A stretch of 64,000 nt of DNA from the NCBI RefSeq assembly GCF_020532645.1, contig NZ_JAJAUZ010000015.1:1-64000 (forward strand), read 5' to 3'. The position numbers and the translations under genes are program-made. The notes under the pieces are model-generated. The model was not told the origin of the DNA. It worked only from the letters and a program-made list of their open reading frames with translations, and made no database searches. Shown one piece after another: positions 1 to 8,661 of this stretch. Positions within the stretch are counted from its first letter, which is position 1, and the number at the start of each line of letters is the position of its first letter. This stretch comes from Streptomyces bambusae (GTDB lineage: Bacteria > Actinomycetota > Actinomycetes > Streptomycetales > Streptomycetaceae).

Positions 1-1040
1 GCCCGGCCCGGGGGCGCGGCCGCCCCGCCGCGGGCCCGGGCCCCGGCGGCGGCGCGCAGCCACAGCGCCTGGGCCGTCGTCTCCGGCGCCTCGCCGGCCG
101 GCCCGGCCTCCCGGGCCGCGGCGAGGGCGCGTTCCCGCATCCCGGCGTCCGCGTACGGGGACAGCACGAGGGCCGCGTCGCGGATCTCGATGACGGCCCG
201 GTGCAGCCGGATCCGCGGGCCGCGCCGGACCCGGGTGCCGAGCACGATGTCGGGGACCGCGGCGGTGAGCGACACCCACAGCGGGCGGACCGCGCGCAGG
301 CTGCGCCAGTCGCGCAGCGCCTGCATCAGGGTGCCCAGCGGGGCCAGGGAGTTGCCGATGATGATCAGGAAGATCGCCAGGTACTCGATCGCGTCGGCGG
401 TGTACTGGGCGGCCGGCTCCGTCATCGGGAACGGCAGTCCGAGCAGGCGGGCCGACAGGTGGGTGGTGCGGAACAGGCTGTAGACCGTGCCGATGCCGAG
501 CCCGACGCCGAGGACCTGGAGGCCGGTGCGCAGGAAGCTGCGGCCGGACTTGCGGCTGTAGCCGAGGCAGAGCCAGGAGCCGAACGCGGTGGCGAGGGCG
601 AGGTAGGCGACGAAGGTCAGGCAGTAGCCGGTGGCCGCGGCCGAGTCCGCGTGGTCCTCGTAGAAGTTGTCGACCCGGACCGGCCGGGGCACCTGGAAGA
701 ACAGGGTGGTGAGCAGGGCCATGGCGGCGGCGCTGCCGGCGGCGACGAACCGGCGGGAGCGGCGCAGCAGGTCGGGCCGGGCCATGGCGATGACCAGGTC
801 GAGGACGGCCGCGCAGGCGCCGATGCCGATCAGGTTCTTGATCAGCACGCAGAGGTCGTTGACCCCGGTCGCGGTGTCGATGGCGAGGGCGATCGACGGG
901 ATGCCGACCGTGGTGGCGACCGCGAGGCCGGTGAACGCCAGCCAGGTCGAGCGCTGCCGGGGGCGCCAGACGGCGGCGGGCAGGCGCCAGAGCGCCACCG
1001 CCCACAGCAGGACGGCTATGACGAGCTTGAAGGTGTTCAT
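1..1040 (-). CDS. MAB_1171c/DUF6545-type multi-pass membrane protein (C-terminus outside window)
   Basis: The gene reads leftward off the window edge, so only about 346 N-terminal residues are present. It begins MNTFKLVIAVLLWAVALWRL and has about seven hydrophobic segments over the first 250 residues, followed by a soluble cytoplasmic-looking region (RSLRAVRPLWVSLTAAVPDI, then a charged helical stretch). This layout and the PLW motif after the last helix fit the MAB_1171c 'putative transporter' / DUF6545 family. No transport activity is established for that family. Its ATG shares four bases (ATGA) with the stop of the upstream ImmA/IrrE-like gene, so the two are very likely translationally coupled. 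Family assignment is from memory of the pattern; function is unknown. Confidence 0.75.
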   Translation of the reverse strand, partial: MNTFKLVIAVLLWAVALWRLPAAVWRPRQRSTWLAFTGLAVATTVGIPSIALAIDTATGVNDLCVLIKNLIGIGACAAVLDLVIAMARPDLLRRSRRFVAAGSAAAMALLTTLFFQVPRPVRVDNFYEDHADSAAATGYCLTFVAYLALATAFGSWLCLGYSRKSGRSFLRTGLQVLGVGLGIGTVYSLFRTTHLSARLLGLPFPMTEPAAQYTADAIEYLAIFLIIIGNSLAPLGTLMQALRDWRSLRAVRPLWVSLTAAVPDIVLGTRVRRGPRIRLHRAVIEIRDAALVLSPYADAGMRERALAAAREAGPAGEAPETTAQALWLRAAAGARARGGAAAPPGR

Positions 1041-1741
1041 TCGTTCCGTACCGGGTGCCCGAAGGTGTCGTTGAGGCGGTTGAGGACTTCTGCGGCGTCG
1101 TCGGAGGTGGCCTGGATCTCGTTGCGCCGGCTGGCGCGCTCCAGGATCAGCGTGGCGACGGTCTCGGCCTCCTGCTCTTCGCGGCTGGAGTACTTGGTAC
1201 GGCCGAGGAGGTGCACGATGCGGTCGGCGGAGAGGCCGAGGAGGTCGTCGTCGGGCCGGGCGGCGGCGGCCGCGGCCCGGATCCGGGCGGACTCGGCGCG
1301 CACGATGTCGGCGATCGGCAGGTCGGGGCGCTCCGCGCCGGCCAGGGCGCCGTCGGCGCGGGCCAGCAGGCGGCCGAAGTGGGCGGCGGCGGTGTCGAGT
1401 TCCTCGGGGGTGGCGTCGGCGTCGAGGTCGAGCTCGGGGGCCACGTGGCCGAGCAGCATGTGGGCTATCTCGTGGAGCACGATGTGCACGCGCAGGATGT
1501 CGGGTGCGCCGGCGTCGTAGAAGACGAGGTCGGCGGTGTCCAGGCCGAGCCAGACCCCGCAGGGCAGGTCCTCGCCGCCGGGGCCGTCGAGGGGGAGCAG
1601 CACCAGCGGGCGGCCGCGCTCCTCGGCGATCATGTCGCAGAACGCGCCGAGGTCGAACGGCTGCGGAAGTGCCAGGCCGTTCGCGAGGGCGGCGCACGCC
1701 CGGCGCCGACGTCCCCACCGCCACATTCCCGCTTGTCCCAT
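1037..1741 (-). CDS. ImmA/IrrE-like zinc metallopeptidase-domain protein ('toxin component' type)
   Basis: A 234-residue soluble protein. Around residues 86-97 it carries HIVLHEIAHMLLGH, a gluzincin-type HEXXH zinc motif as in ImmA/IrrE. ImmA-type proteins cleave or inactivate a partner repressor; in Streptomyces such genes are often named toxin component without proof. It lies between an XRE regulator (upstream, 262 bp away) and the membrane protein whose start it overlaps. By analogy it could act on the XRE protein, but the actual substrate is unknown. The ATG used is the first in frame; a second ATG five codons later has the better purine run, so the start could move by 15 bases. Confidence 0.8.
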   Translation of the reverse strand: MGQAGMWRWGRRRRACAALANGLALPQPFDLGAFCDMIAEERGRPLVLLPLDGPGGEDLPCGVWLGLDTADLVFYDAGAPDILRVHIVLHEIAHMLLGHVAPELDLDADATPEELDTAAAHFGRLLARADGALAGAERPDLPIADIVRAESARIRAAAAAARPDDDLLGLSADRIVHLLGRTKYSSREEQEAETVATLILERASRRNEIQATSDDAAEVLNRLNDTFGHPVRNE

Positions 1742-2003
1742 CCGTCCGGACGACCGGCGGGGTCCTCCGCCGCCGGGCAGGCGGAGTCACCGGCCGTGCC
1801 TGCGTCCACACCCTAAGCCCCGGTGCGGAATCGGCCGAGAGCGAGGGGGTGAACGGCCCGAAATGTCGGGCAGGGGTGGCCGACAGGCGTTGGTGTGGCC
1901 GGTTTCCGCAGGTGAGCGCGGGGTGGCGGGCAGTGCGCAGACCGTGGGCGGGTTGCCGGGCGGGCCGCGGATCCCGTCGTTGCGGAGTCCGGGGCGGCTG
2001 GTT

Positions 2004-2510
2004 TCAGCCGGAGCGGCGCCCCCGCTTGCGGGCGTCCACCGCGGGCAGCCCCTCGGCCTGGCGGAAGCCCTCGACGATGCCCTTGATGCCGCGCAGTGAC
2101 CGGGCGGACAGCCCGCTCAGCCGGAAGGCGACGGCGCGGACCTCGCGGTCCTCCAGTGCCTTGGCGAGTTCGTCCCCGGCGCCGGCCCGTTCGACGCTCT
2201 CCTTGATCTCGCGGATCCGCTGGTCGACGGCGGCGGACACGGTGTCGTCGAGGAAGTAGCTCGGCGGGACGCCGAAGAAGGAGGCGAGGGCCCGCAGCGA
2301 GTCCACGCTCGGGTTGGTCACCTTGCCGGTGCGGATCGACTGGATGGTGCCGTGCGAGACGGTCGGGTCGCCGTCGCCGGCCCGCTGCCGGATCAGGTCC
2401 GCGATCTCCTGGTACGTGTACGGGCCGCGGTTCTCGGGGTGCAGCGTCTCGATGAGGTGCCCGAGCTTGCGCGCGATGTCGGGGCGGTCGCCGGGAGCTC
2501 GGTCACTCAT
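2004..2510 (-). CDS. XRE-family transcriptional regulator of the ImmA/membrane-protein cassette
   Basis: A 168-residue DNA-binding protein starting MSDRAPGDRPDIARKLGHLI. The helix-turn-helix covers roughly residues 10-75 (YTYQEIADLIRQRAG, then SHGTIQSIRTGKVTNPSVDSL), followed by FFGVPPSYFLDD, which is typical of XRE repressors. A longer reading exists, but this ATG is preceded by GGAGGAGG and the extra residues are not conserved-looking. It is the first gene of a leftward unit with the ImmA-like and DUF6545-like genes. Two copies of a TCTAGTnnACTAGA-type palindrome lie just upstream and are its probable operators, so autoregulation is likely. Confidence 0.85.
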   Translation of the reverse strand: MSDRAPGDRPDIARKLGHLIETLHPENRGPYTYQEIADLIRQRAGDGDPTVSHGTIQSIRTGKVTNPSVDSLRALASFFGVPPSYFLDDTVSAAVDQRIREIKESVERAGAGDELAKALEDREVRAVAFRLSGLSARSLRGIKGIVEGFRQAEGLPAVDARKRGRRSG

Positions 2511-2570
2511 GGCGGGGGCCTCCTCCGTGCACGGCTCGGGGCGCGACGGGACCGCCGTGCCGCGAGTCAA

Positions 2571-2684
2571 TCTACTCGACTAGACGGAACAGTGTACGGC
2601 CGGGGGTCCCTCGTCTATTGGGCTTGACAAGTCTTCAGGGGGCTGGCGTAAGTTTCGAGCTGTCCCGTCTAGTTGACTAGATGG
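2571..2684. promoter_or_regulatory. Twin palindromic operators in front of the XRE gene
   Basis: Two matching 14-bp near-palindromes, TCTACTCGACTAGA (2571-2584) and TCTAGTTGACTAGA (2668-2681), lie in inverted orientation 97 bp apart between the XRE gene and the rightward dehydratase. Compared as 18-mers they agree at 16 positions. On the minus strand a possible -10 TACACT (2591-2596) lies directly before the first box, so a bound repressor would block it. A rightward TTGACA (2624-2629) precedes the second box. The rest of 2511-2881 shows no gene. Confidence 0.65.
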
Positions 2685-2881
2685 CGCGATGTGGTGGCCC
2701 GGCCGTGGCCGGCCATCGCATGCCGTTGACGTGTCTCGGCGCCCACGGGGGTGGCGCCCAGACACGTCAACGGGTCCCGGTCCCGGCCGCATCCCGCGCC
2801 CCGGAGTGGTGTCGCCTGCTGCCGCACAGCCGTGCAGGTAACGTGCGCAGAGCTGGCTCACCCCCTACCGAATGGGCTTCC

Positions 2882-3847
2882 ATGACCGGACTTCCCCGTT
2901 ACGAGGACGTCGTCGACGCCGCATCCCGCATCGAGGGCGTCGCCCACCGCACGCCCGTGCTGCGTTCCCGGCTCATCGACGAACAGCTCGGCCTGCAGGC
3001 CGTGTTCAAGTGCGAGAACCTCCAGCGGATGGGCGCCTTCAAGTTCCGCGGCGCCTACAACGCGCTCTCCCGGTTCTCACCCGCCCAGCGCGCCGCCGGC
3101 GTCGTCGCGTACTCCTCCGGCAACCACGCCCAGGCCGTCGCCCTCTCCGCCCGGCTCCTCGGCATCCCCGCCACCATCGTGATGCCGCACGACGCCCCCG
3201 ACGCCAAGGTGGCCGCCACCCGCGGCTACGGCGGACGGGTCGTGACGTACGACCGCTACACCGAGGACCGCGAGGAGATCGGCCGGGCCCTCGCCGAGAA
3301 GGACGGCCTGACCCTCATCCCTCCGTACGACCACCCGCACGTCATCGCCGGGCAGGGCACCGCGGCCCGGGAGCTGTTCGAGGACGAGGGCCCGCTCGAC
3401 GCGCTGTTCGTGCCGCTCGGCGGTGGCGGGCTGCTCTCCGGAACCGCCCTGTCCGCCGGCGCCCTCGCACCCGGCTGCCGCCTCTACGGGGTGGAGCCGG
3501 AGGCCGGCGACGACGGCCGCCGGTCCCTGGCCGAGGGCCGGATCGTGCACATCGACACCCCGCAGACCATCGCCGACGGCGCCCAGACCCAGCACCTGGG
3601 CGACCTGACCTTCGGGATCCTGCAGCGCACGGCCCCCACCGTGGTCACGGCCTCCGACGACGAACTCATCGACGCCATGCGCACGTTCGCCACCTACCTG
3701 AAGCTGGTCGTCGAGCCGACCGGCTGCCTGGGACTGGCCGCCCTGCGCCGCCACGCCGAGGAGCTGCGCGGCCGCCGGGTCGGCGTGCTGGTCAGCGGCG
3801 GCAACATCGACATGGCGCGGTACGCCGCCCTGCTCGGCGGCGGCTGA
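2882..3847 (+). CDS. Threonine/serine dehydratase (PLP-dependent, no ACT domain)
   Basis: A 321-residue fold-type II PLP enzyme. The lysine that binds PLP is in GAFKFRGAYNAL (about residue 50), the substrate/phosphate loop is SSGNHAQAVA (about 80), and the glycine-rich phosphate cup is PLGGGGLLSG (about 180). Such enzymes deaminate threonine or serine to the 2-oxo acid; family relatives are serine racemases and threo-3-hydroxyaspartate dehydratases, so the exact substrate is open. The length matches catabolic threonine dehydratases and is too short for the ACT-regulated biosynthetic IlvA. The start MTGLPRYEDV was chosen because upstream in-frame sequence looks non-coding; the ribosome binding site is weak. 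Confidence 0.85.
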   Translation: MTGLPRYEDVVDAASRIEGVAHRTPVLRSRLIDEQLGLQAVFKCENLQRMGAFKFRGAYNALSRFSPAQRAAGVVAYSSGNHAQAVALSARLLGIPATIVMPHDAPDAKVAATRGYGGRVVTYDRYTEDREEIGRALAEKDGLTLIPPYDHPHVIAGQGTAARELFEDEGPLDALFVPLGGGGLLSGTALSAGALAPGCRLYGVEPEAGDDGRRSLAEGRIVHIDTPQTIADGAQTQHLGDLTFGILQRTAPTVVTASDDELIDAMRTFATYLKLVVEPTGCLGLAALRRHAEELRGRRVGVLVSGGNIDMARYAALLGGG

Positions 3848-3856
3848 CCGGCCCCC

Positions 3857-3909
3857 GTCACCGACCCGCCCGGGGCCGGCCCGCCGGCCGGCCCCTCCGG
3901 ATCGGTGAC
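3857..3909 (+). terminator. Nested hairpin after the dehydratase gene
   Basis: GTCACCGA (3857-3864) pairs with TCGGTGAC (3902-3909), enclosing a perfect GGGGCCGGCC/GGCCGGCCCC stem (3872-3881 with 3886-3895). It sits between convergent genes and could terminate both. Confidence 0.55.
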
Positions 3910-3921
3910 GGCCCCTCCGGG

Positions 3922-4446
3922 TCAGTGGCGGGCACTGCGGCGGCGCAGCCCCACCCAGGTGAGACCGCCCACCACGGCCACCGCCGCCACCGCGCCGCCC
4001 GCGAGCGCGTACGCCCCGGCCCCCGAGTCGGTCGGGCCCGCGGCGGACGCGGCGCAGCCCGCCGGTGTGCCCGCGTCGTCCGCCCGTACCGTCAGCCGGC
4101 CCTCGACGGGCTTCCCGTCGAACTCGACCGGCTCCTCGAAACGCACCGGATAGGTGCCGGGCCGGGCGTCGCAGCGCACCCGCGCCCGGCCCTCCCAGCT
4201 GACCCTGCCCGCCGGCCGAAGCCTCACTGTGCCGTCGAACACCGGAGAGGTGACGGCGATCTCGTCGTTGCCGTCGGTGTGGTTCATCAGACCCGGGTTG
4301 AGCGTGTACATCGACACCCGGCCGCCGCGCTGCACCGAACCGGGGCTCACGTCCAGACCGCCCGTTCCGGCACCCGCCGGGGCGGCGGCGAGCAGCAGCA
4401 CGGCGCCGACGCCCAGGCCCACGCAGCTGCGGCGTATGCGTGACAT
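3922..4446 (-). CDS. Small cell-surface protein with signal peptide and C-terminal membrane anchor
   Basis: A 174-residue exported protein. MSRIRRSCVGLGVGAVLLLAAAP ending near AGAGT is a clear signal peptide. The middle (about 30-130) looks like a beta-sandwich with two cysteines. The C-terminus has one hydrophobic segment (AYALAGGAVAAVAVVGGLTWVGL) followed by RRRSARH, the arrangement of a single-pass anchor with positive residues inside. The overall plan resembles the protein at 43426, but the sequences are not obviously related. The gene is divergent from the serine protease at 4583. I do not recognise the family and infer no function beyond the surface location. Confidence 0.7.
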   Translation of the reverse strand: MSRIRRSCVGLGVGAVLLLAAAPAGAGTGGLDVSPGSVQRGGRVSMYTLNPGLMNHTDGNDEIAVTSPVFDGTVRLRPAGRVSWEGRARVRCDARPGTYPVRFEEPVEFDGKPVEGRLTVRADDAGTPAGCAASAAGPTDSGAGAYALAGGAVAAVAVVGGLTWVGLRRRSARH

Positions 4447-4582
4447 AAGGTGTGATCCTCTGGCTCGTGCGGACGGCCCCGACCACGCCGTCCACGTGCC
4501 GCGATCCTATCCGGGGGGATTTCCGGGGGCCGTCGGCCCGGCCGACCGTGCTCGTTCGCCCTGCCCTGGCAGAAAGGCCGTT

Positions 4583-6379
4583 GTGGGTACGTCTCGACGG
4601 GCGCGAGCCCTTGCCGTGGTGGCCGGTGCCGCCCTGATCTCCGCCCCCGCCGTGCCGGCGACGGCCGCCCCGCAGGACCGGACGGCCGACGCCGCCCCGG
4701 GCGTGGCGCCCGCCGCCTGGACCTCCGAGGAGGCGGCCCGGTTCTGGACCCCCGAGCGGATGGCCGACGCCGCCCCGGCCGCCGGAACGGCCGCCCGGTC
4801 CGCCGCCGCCCGGCCCGGCCGCCCCACCCGGTCCCCCTACGCGGGCGTCCCGCAGGCGTCCCTGTACGCCGGCTCGCCGACGGTCGGCGTCCTCTACTAC
4901 GTGGACAGCGCGATGACCACGCACAGCTGCACCGCCAGCGTGGTGCAGAGCCCGCGGGGCAACCTGATCGCCACCGCCGCGCACTGCTCCCTCGGCACCA
5001 AGACCGCCTTCGTCCCGCAGTACCGCACCGGCGCCTCCGCGGCCGCCCAGCCGTACGGCATCTGGGCCGTCGAACGGGCCTTCCGCGACAACCGGCACAC
5101 CCGCACCGGCCCCGGATCCGACCTGGACTTCGCCTTCGCCACCGTGCGCCCCAACCCGGCCGGCAAGCAGATCCAGCAGCTCACCGGCGGCAACCGGCTG
5201 ACCCGGACGCCCGGATACCAGATCCCCGTCACCGTCATCGGCTACCCGAACATCCGCAGCGCCCCGGCCGACAAGGCCGTCAAGTGCACCACCACGACCA
5301 CCCGCGTCACCGGCTACAAGCAGCTGCGCTTCGCCTGCGGCGGCTACTACGGCGGCACCTCCGGCAGCCCGTTCCTGACGGACTACGACGAGCGGACCCG
5401 CACCGGGAAGCTCGTCGGCAACCTCGGCGGCTGGAACGGCGGCGGCCTGGAGAACAACGACGACGCCGTCTCCTTCAGCCCGCTCTACGACGACCAGGTC
5501 TTCGAGCTGTACGACGCCGCCGTCGCGGGCCGCACCCCGGAGGTCAAGCCGGCCCTGCCGGACGTCCTCGGCGGCGGCGAGACCTGGATGCACGCCCGGC
5601 ACATGGTCTCCGGCGAGTACACGGGCGACGGCAGGACCGACCTGATCGTGGTGTGGAGCGACGGCGAGGTCACCCTGTTCACCGGCGACGGCCGCGGCGG
5701 CTACACCGCCGAGTCCCGGCTCGCCGCCCCGAACGCCGTCTGGGGCAAGGCCGTCACGCTCACCGGCGGCGAGTTCACCGGCGGCGGCACCGGCGACCTG
5801 ATCGCCCGCTGGCCGGACGGCTCGGTCACCCTCAACGCCGACGCGGGCACCGTCCGCAAGCTCGGCCGGCAGACCCGGCTGATGGCGCCCAACAGCACCT
5901 GGAAGCACGCCGCCGGGATCGCCGCCGGCCGCTGGACCGCCAACGCCCGCCCCGACGACCTGGTGGTGCGCTGGTCCGACGGCGAGCTGAGCCTGTACAG
6001 CGACGTCGGCACCACCGTGAAGCTCGGCCGCGAGAAGATGCTCCAGCCGCCCAACGCCACCTGGAAGAACGCCGCCGCGCTGATCGGAGGCGACTTCACC
6101 GGGGCCACCGGCAGCTGGGACCTGATGGTCCGCTGGGCCGACGGCCACCGCACGGTCCACCCCGACCTCGGCCCCGGCGGGGTCAAGGCCGGTCACCGGC
6201 TGAAGCCCGCGTCCGCCTGGAACCGGACCGCCCGGCTCGGCACGGCGGGCAGCCACACGGCGAACGGCCGCGCCGACGACCTGCTGGTCCTGTGGGCCGA
6301 CGGCCGGCTGTCCTCCTACCCGGAGACGGGCACCGCCCTCGGCACCGAGCGGCTGCTCGTGCCGCCGAAGGTGCGCTGA
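4583..6379 (+). CDS. Secreted trypsin-like serine protease with C-terminal VCBS/FG-GAP-like repeats
   Basis: A 598-residue exported protein. The GTG start follows AGAAAGG and leads straight into a signal peptide (residues 1-30). The chymotrypsin-type triad is visible: His134 in ATAAHC, Asp182 in SDLDFAFA and Ser262 in GGTSGSPF. After about residue 325 come five repeats of roughly 50-60 residues, each with a WxDG core (VVWSDGEV, IARWPDGSV, VVRWSDGEL, MVRWADGHR, LVLWADGRL) and a G-E/D-F/Y-T-G element, as in VCBS/FG-GAP beta-propellers. The propeller may bind substrate or cell surface. The gene has its own promoter region, divergent from the small surface protein. Confidence 0.88.
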   Translation: MGTSRRARALAVVAGAALISAPAVPATAAPQDRTADAAPGVAPAAWTSEEAARFWTPERMADAAPAAGTAARSAAARPGRPTRSPYAGVPQASLYAGSPTVGVLYYVDSAMTTHSCTASVVQSPRGNLIATAAHCSLGTKTAFVPQYRTGASAAAQPYGIWAVERAFRDNRHTRTGPGSDLDFAFATVRPNPAGKQIQQLTGGNRLTRTPGYQIPVTVIGYPNIRSAPADKAVKCTTTTTRVTGYKQLRFACGGYYGGTSGSPFLTDYDERTRTGKLVGNLGGWNGGGLENNDDAVSFSPLYDDQVFELYDAAVAGRTPEVKPALPDVLGGGETWMHARHMVSGEYTGDGRTDLIVVWSDGEVTLFTGDGRGGYTAESRLAAPNAVWGKAVTLTGGEFTGGGTGDLIARWPDGSVTLNADAGTVRKLGRQTRLMAPNSTWKHAAGIAAGRWTANARPDDLVVRWSDGELSLYSDVGTTVKLGREKMLQPPNATWKNAAALIGGDFTGATGSWDLMVRWADGHRTVHPDLGPGGVKAGHRLKPASAWNRTARLGTAGSHTANGRADDLLVLWADGRLSSYPETGTALGTERLLVPPKVR

Positions 6380-6490
6380 CGCCGCCGCAGGACCGCCCGG
6401 CGGCGGCGGCCGGACGGCGCCCGGCCCGAGTCCGTCCCGGACGGAAATCCGGATGCCCGGCCCGCCAGGCAGCGGGTAGCCTCCGGCGCC

Positions 6491-7000
6491 ATGACCCCAT
6501 CGCGGATACGTCCTCATCACACCGCCGACGAGCGGACCCAGTTGACCGGCTGGCTCGACATGCAGCGCGCGGTCGTCCGGTGGAAGTGCGAGGGACTCTC
6601 CGACGCCGACGCCCACCGGGCGGTGCTGCCGGGCTCGCCGCTGATGACCGCGGCCGGCCTCGTCGGCCACCTGCGCTGGGTCGAGCACCTGTGGCTGGAG
6701 GTGGTGTTCCTCGGCGGCAAGGGCACCGGCCCGGGCTACGAAGGGCCCGAGGACTCCGAGATGATGGTCGAGGGCATCCCGATCGCCACGCTGCTCGCGG
6801 ACTACGAGCGCCAGTGCGCCCGTACCGACGAGATCATCGCGAGCCGGTCCCTCGACGAGACCGGCCGACACCCCGACTACCGGGACGCGGCGGCCAGCGT
6901 CCGCTGGATCCTCTTCCACCTGATCGAGGAGACCGCCCGGCACGCCGGCCACCTCGACACGATCCGCGAGCTGATCGACGGACAGAAGGGCTACTACTGA
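6491..7000 (+). CDS. DinB-family (DUF664) four-helix metal-binding protein
   Basis: A 169-residue protein of the DinB/YfiT fold, seen in GSPLMTAAGLVGHLRWVEHLWLE near residue 55 and LFHLIEETARHAGHLDTIRE near 140. These supply the histidines that bind a metal in this fold. Relatives include thiol-dependent S-transferases (mycothiol or bacillithiol) and damage-induced proteins; which applies here cannot be told from sequence. It is a single gene followed by a strong hairpin and convergent with the dicarboxylate transporter. Confidence 0.85.
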   Translation: MTPSRIRPHHTADERTQLTGWLDMQRAVVRWKCEGLSDADAHRAVLPGSPLMTAAGLVGHLRWVEHLWLEVVFLGGKGTGPGYEGPEDSEMMVEGIPIATLLADYERQCARTDEIIASRSLDETGRHPDYRDAAASVRWILFHLIEETARHAGHLDTIRELIDGQKGYY

Positions 7001-7004
7001 CGGC

Positions 7005-7047
7005 ATGCCGCTGGGGGCGGGGCCATGAGCCCCGCCCCCGGCGGCAT
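7005..7047. terminator. Bidirectional hairpin between DinB gene and dctA
   Basis: ATGCCGCTGGGGGCGGGGC (7005-7023) pairs with 7029-7047 over 19 positions with one mismatch and a five-base loop. It lies between convergent gene ends. Confidence 0.7.
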
Positions 7048-7061
7048 CCCCGTCCCGTGCC

Positions 7062-8462
7062 TCAGCCCACCGGCCGCGGATCCGGCACCGGCGCCCCGGC
7101 CGTCACCCCGTCGGCGTCCGGCGCAGCGCGTCCGGCGTCCGGCGCGGGTCCCGGCACCCCGTGGTCGTCCAGCAGGGTCGCCTCGTCGAAGGGCAGCCGG
7201 CCGGCGAGCACCGCGTCGGCGCGCTCCCGGTCGAACTCCTTGGTCCAGGTGCCGATCAGCACCGTGGCGACCGCGTTGCCGGCGAAGTTCGTCAGCGCCC
7301 GCGCCTCGCTCATGAAGCGGTCGATGCCCACGATCAGGCCCACCCCGTCCACCAGCTCCGGCCGGTGCGACTGCAGGCCGCCCGCCAGCGTGGCCAGCCC
7401 GGCGCCGGTCACCCCGGCCGCGCCCTTCGAGGCCACGATCATGAAGAGCAGCAGCGAGACCTGCTCGCCGAGGGCCAGCGGGCTGCCCATCGCCTCGGCC
7501 ACGAACAGCGAGGCCATGGTGAGGTAGATGGCCGTGCCGTCGAGGTTGAAGGAGTAGCCCGTCGGCACCGTGATGCCGGTGACCGGCCGCGACACGCCCA
7601 GGTGCTCCATCTTCGCGATCAGCCGCGGCAGCGCCGACTCCGAGGAGGAGGTGGACAGGATCAGCAGGAACTCCCGGCCCAGGTACTTCAGCAGGGCGAA
7701 CACGCTGATGCCCGTGCACAGCCGCAGCAGGGTGCCCAGCACCACGAACACGAACAGCAGGCAGGCAGTGTAGAAGCCGATCATGATGACGGCCAGCGAC
7801 TTGAGGGCGTCGATGCCGGTGGCGCCGACGACCGCGGCGATCGCGCCGAACGCGCCGACCGGCGCGGCCCACATGATCATGGCGAGCACCCGGAAGACCA
7901 GCTTCTGCACGTGCCCGATGCCCCGCAGCACCGGCTCGCCCGCCGTGCCGAGCGCCTGGAGCGCGAACCCGCACAGCAGCGCGACCAGCAGGGTCTGCAG
8001 CACCTCGCCCTCGGTGAAGGCGGACACCAGGGTGGTCGGGATGATGCCCAGCAGGAAGTCGGCGGTGGACTCGGCGGCCCCGTTCTTCACCTGCGCGGCG
8101 CCCGCGTCCCGGACGGCCTCCGTCAGCCGGAGGCCGCTGCCCGGCTCCAGCAGGTTGCCGACCAGCAGACCGATGGCGAGCGCCACCGTCGACATCACCA
8201 GGAAGTAGCCGAGGGCCAGGCCGCCGACGGCGCCGACCTTGGCGGCCTTGCGGACCGAACCGACGCCCAGCACGATCGTGCAGAAGATCACCGGCGAGAT
8301 CATCATCTTGATCAGGCCGACGAAACCGGTGCCGAGCGGCTTCAGCTCGACGGCCACCCCGGGCGCGGCGAACCCGGTGACGATGCCGAGCACCACGGCG
8401 GCGATCACCGCGAGGTAGAGGTAGTGGGTTCGGTCCCGGCCGGCTCTGCGGGGTGTGGACAC
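7062..8462 (-). CDS. dctA: C4-dicarboxylate:cation symporter, DctA type
   Basis: A 466-residue multi-pass membrane protein of the dicarboxylate/amino acid:cation symporter family. Family signatures include the serine-rich motif STSSSESALPRLI (tip of the re-entrant loop), the TGYSFNLDGTAIYLTMASLF helix and ASKGAAGVTGAG. It would import succinate, fumarate or malate with Na+ or H+. The GTG start (VSTPRRAGRDRTHYLYL) follows AGGGAG. It is divergent from a CitA/DcuS-type sensor and its regulator, the usual partners for inducible dctA control. Two very strong hairpins lie immediately upstream. Confidence 0.9.
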   Translation of the reverse strand: MSTPRRAGRDRTHYLYLAVIAAVVLGIVTGFAAPGVAVELKPLGTGFVGLIKMMISPVIFCTIVLGVGSVRKAAKVGAVGGLALGYFLVMSTVALAIGLLVGNLLEPGSGLRLTEAVRDAGAAQVKNGAAESTADFLLGIIPTTLVSAFTEGEVLQTLLVALLCGFALQALGTAGEPVLRGIGHVQKLVFRVLAMIMWAAPVGAFGAIAAVVGATGIDALKSLAVIMIGFYTACLLFVFVVLGTLLRLCTGISVFALLKYLGREFLLILSTSSSESALPRLIAKMEHLGVSRPVTGITVPTGYSFNLDGTAIYLTMASLFVAEAMGSPLALGEQVSLLLFMIVASKGAAGVTGAGLATLAGGLQSHRPELVDGVGLIVGIDRFMSEARALTNFAGNAVATVLIGTWTKEFDRERADAVLAGRLPFDEATLLDDHGVPGPAPDAGRAAPDADGVTAGAPVPDPRPVG

Positions 8463-8491
8463 GGTGGGCTCCCTGGAGTGGGTGGAGAGGG

Positions 8492-8571
8492 GACGGGACC
8501 CGCCGGGGGGAGGGTGGGGGGCGGCGGGTCCCGTCGGACGGGGGCCGCTCCGGGACCGGAGCGGCCCCCGT
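8492..8571. promoter_or_regulatory. Two tandem perfect hairpins in the dctA/sensor-kinase intergenic region
   Basis: The first inverted repeat is GACGGGACCCGCCG (8492-8505) with 8522-8535, 14 of 14 bases paired. The second is ACGGGGGCCGCTCCG (8538-8552) with 8557-8571, 15 of 15 paired with a four-base loop. They start 30 bases upstream of the dctA GTG. As no gene ends here in either direction, they look like leader or attenuation structures rather than ordinary terminators. Confidence 0.6.
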
Positions 8572-8661
8572 CCCGGAGGGGTCCCGAAGACTGTCCTCCA
8601 GCCTGTGACCCCGGTCACCCTTGCGTTCATTGAGTTCACGGCGCGGTGCACACTGAGCGTC

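Noticed and set aside
201..1520. Plus-strand open frame over the DUF6545 and ImmA-like genes
   Set aside because: Composition is Gly/Ala/Arg/Gln-rich, and the opposite strand shows a membrane protein and an HEXXH protein with coupled starts.
3077..7006. Very long antisense open frame over the dehydratase, surface-protein and protease genes
   Set aside because: Created by GC-biased third positions of the genes on the other strand; it has no ribosome binding site, has low-complexity composition, and the plus-strand and short minus-strand genes carry clear motifs.
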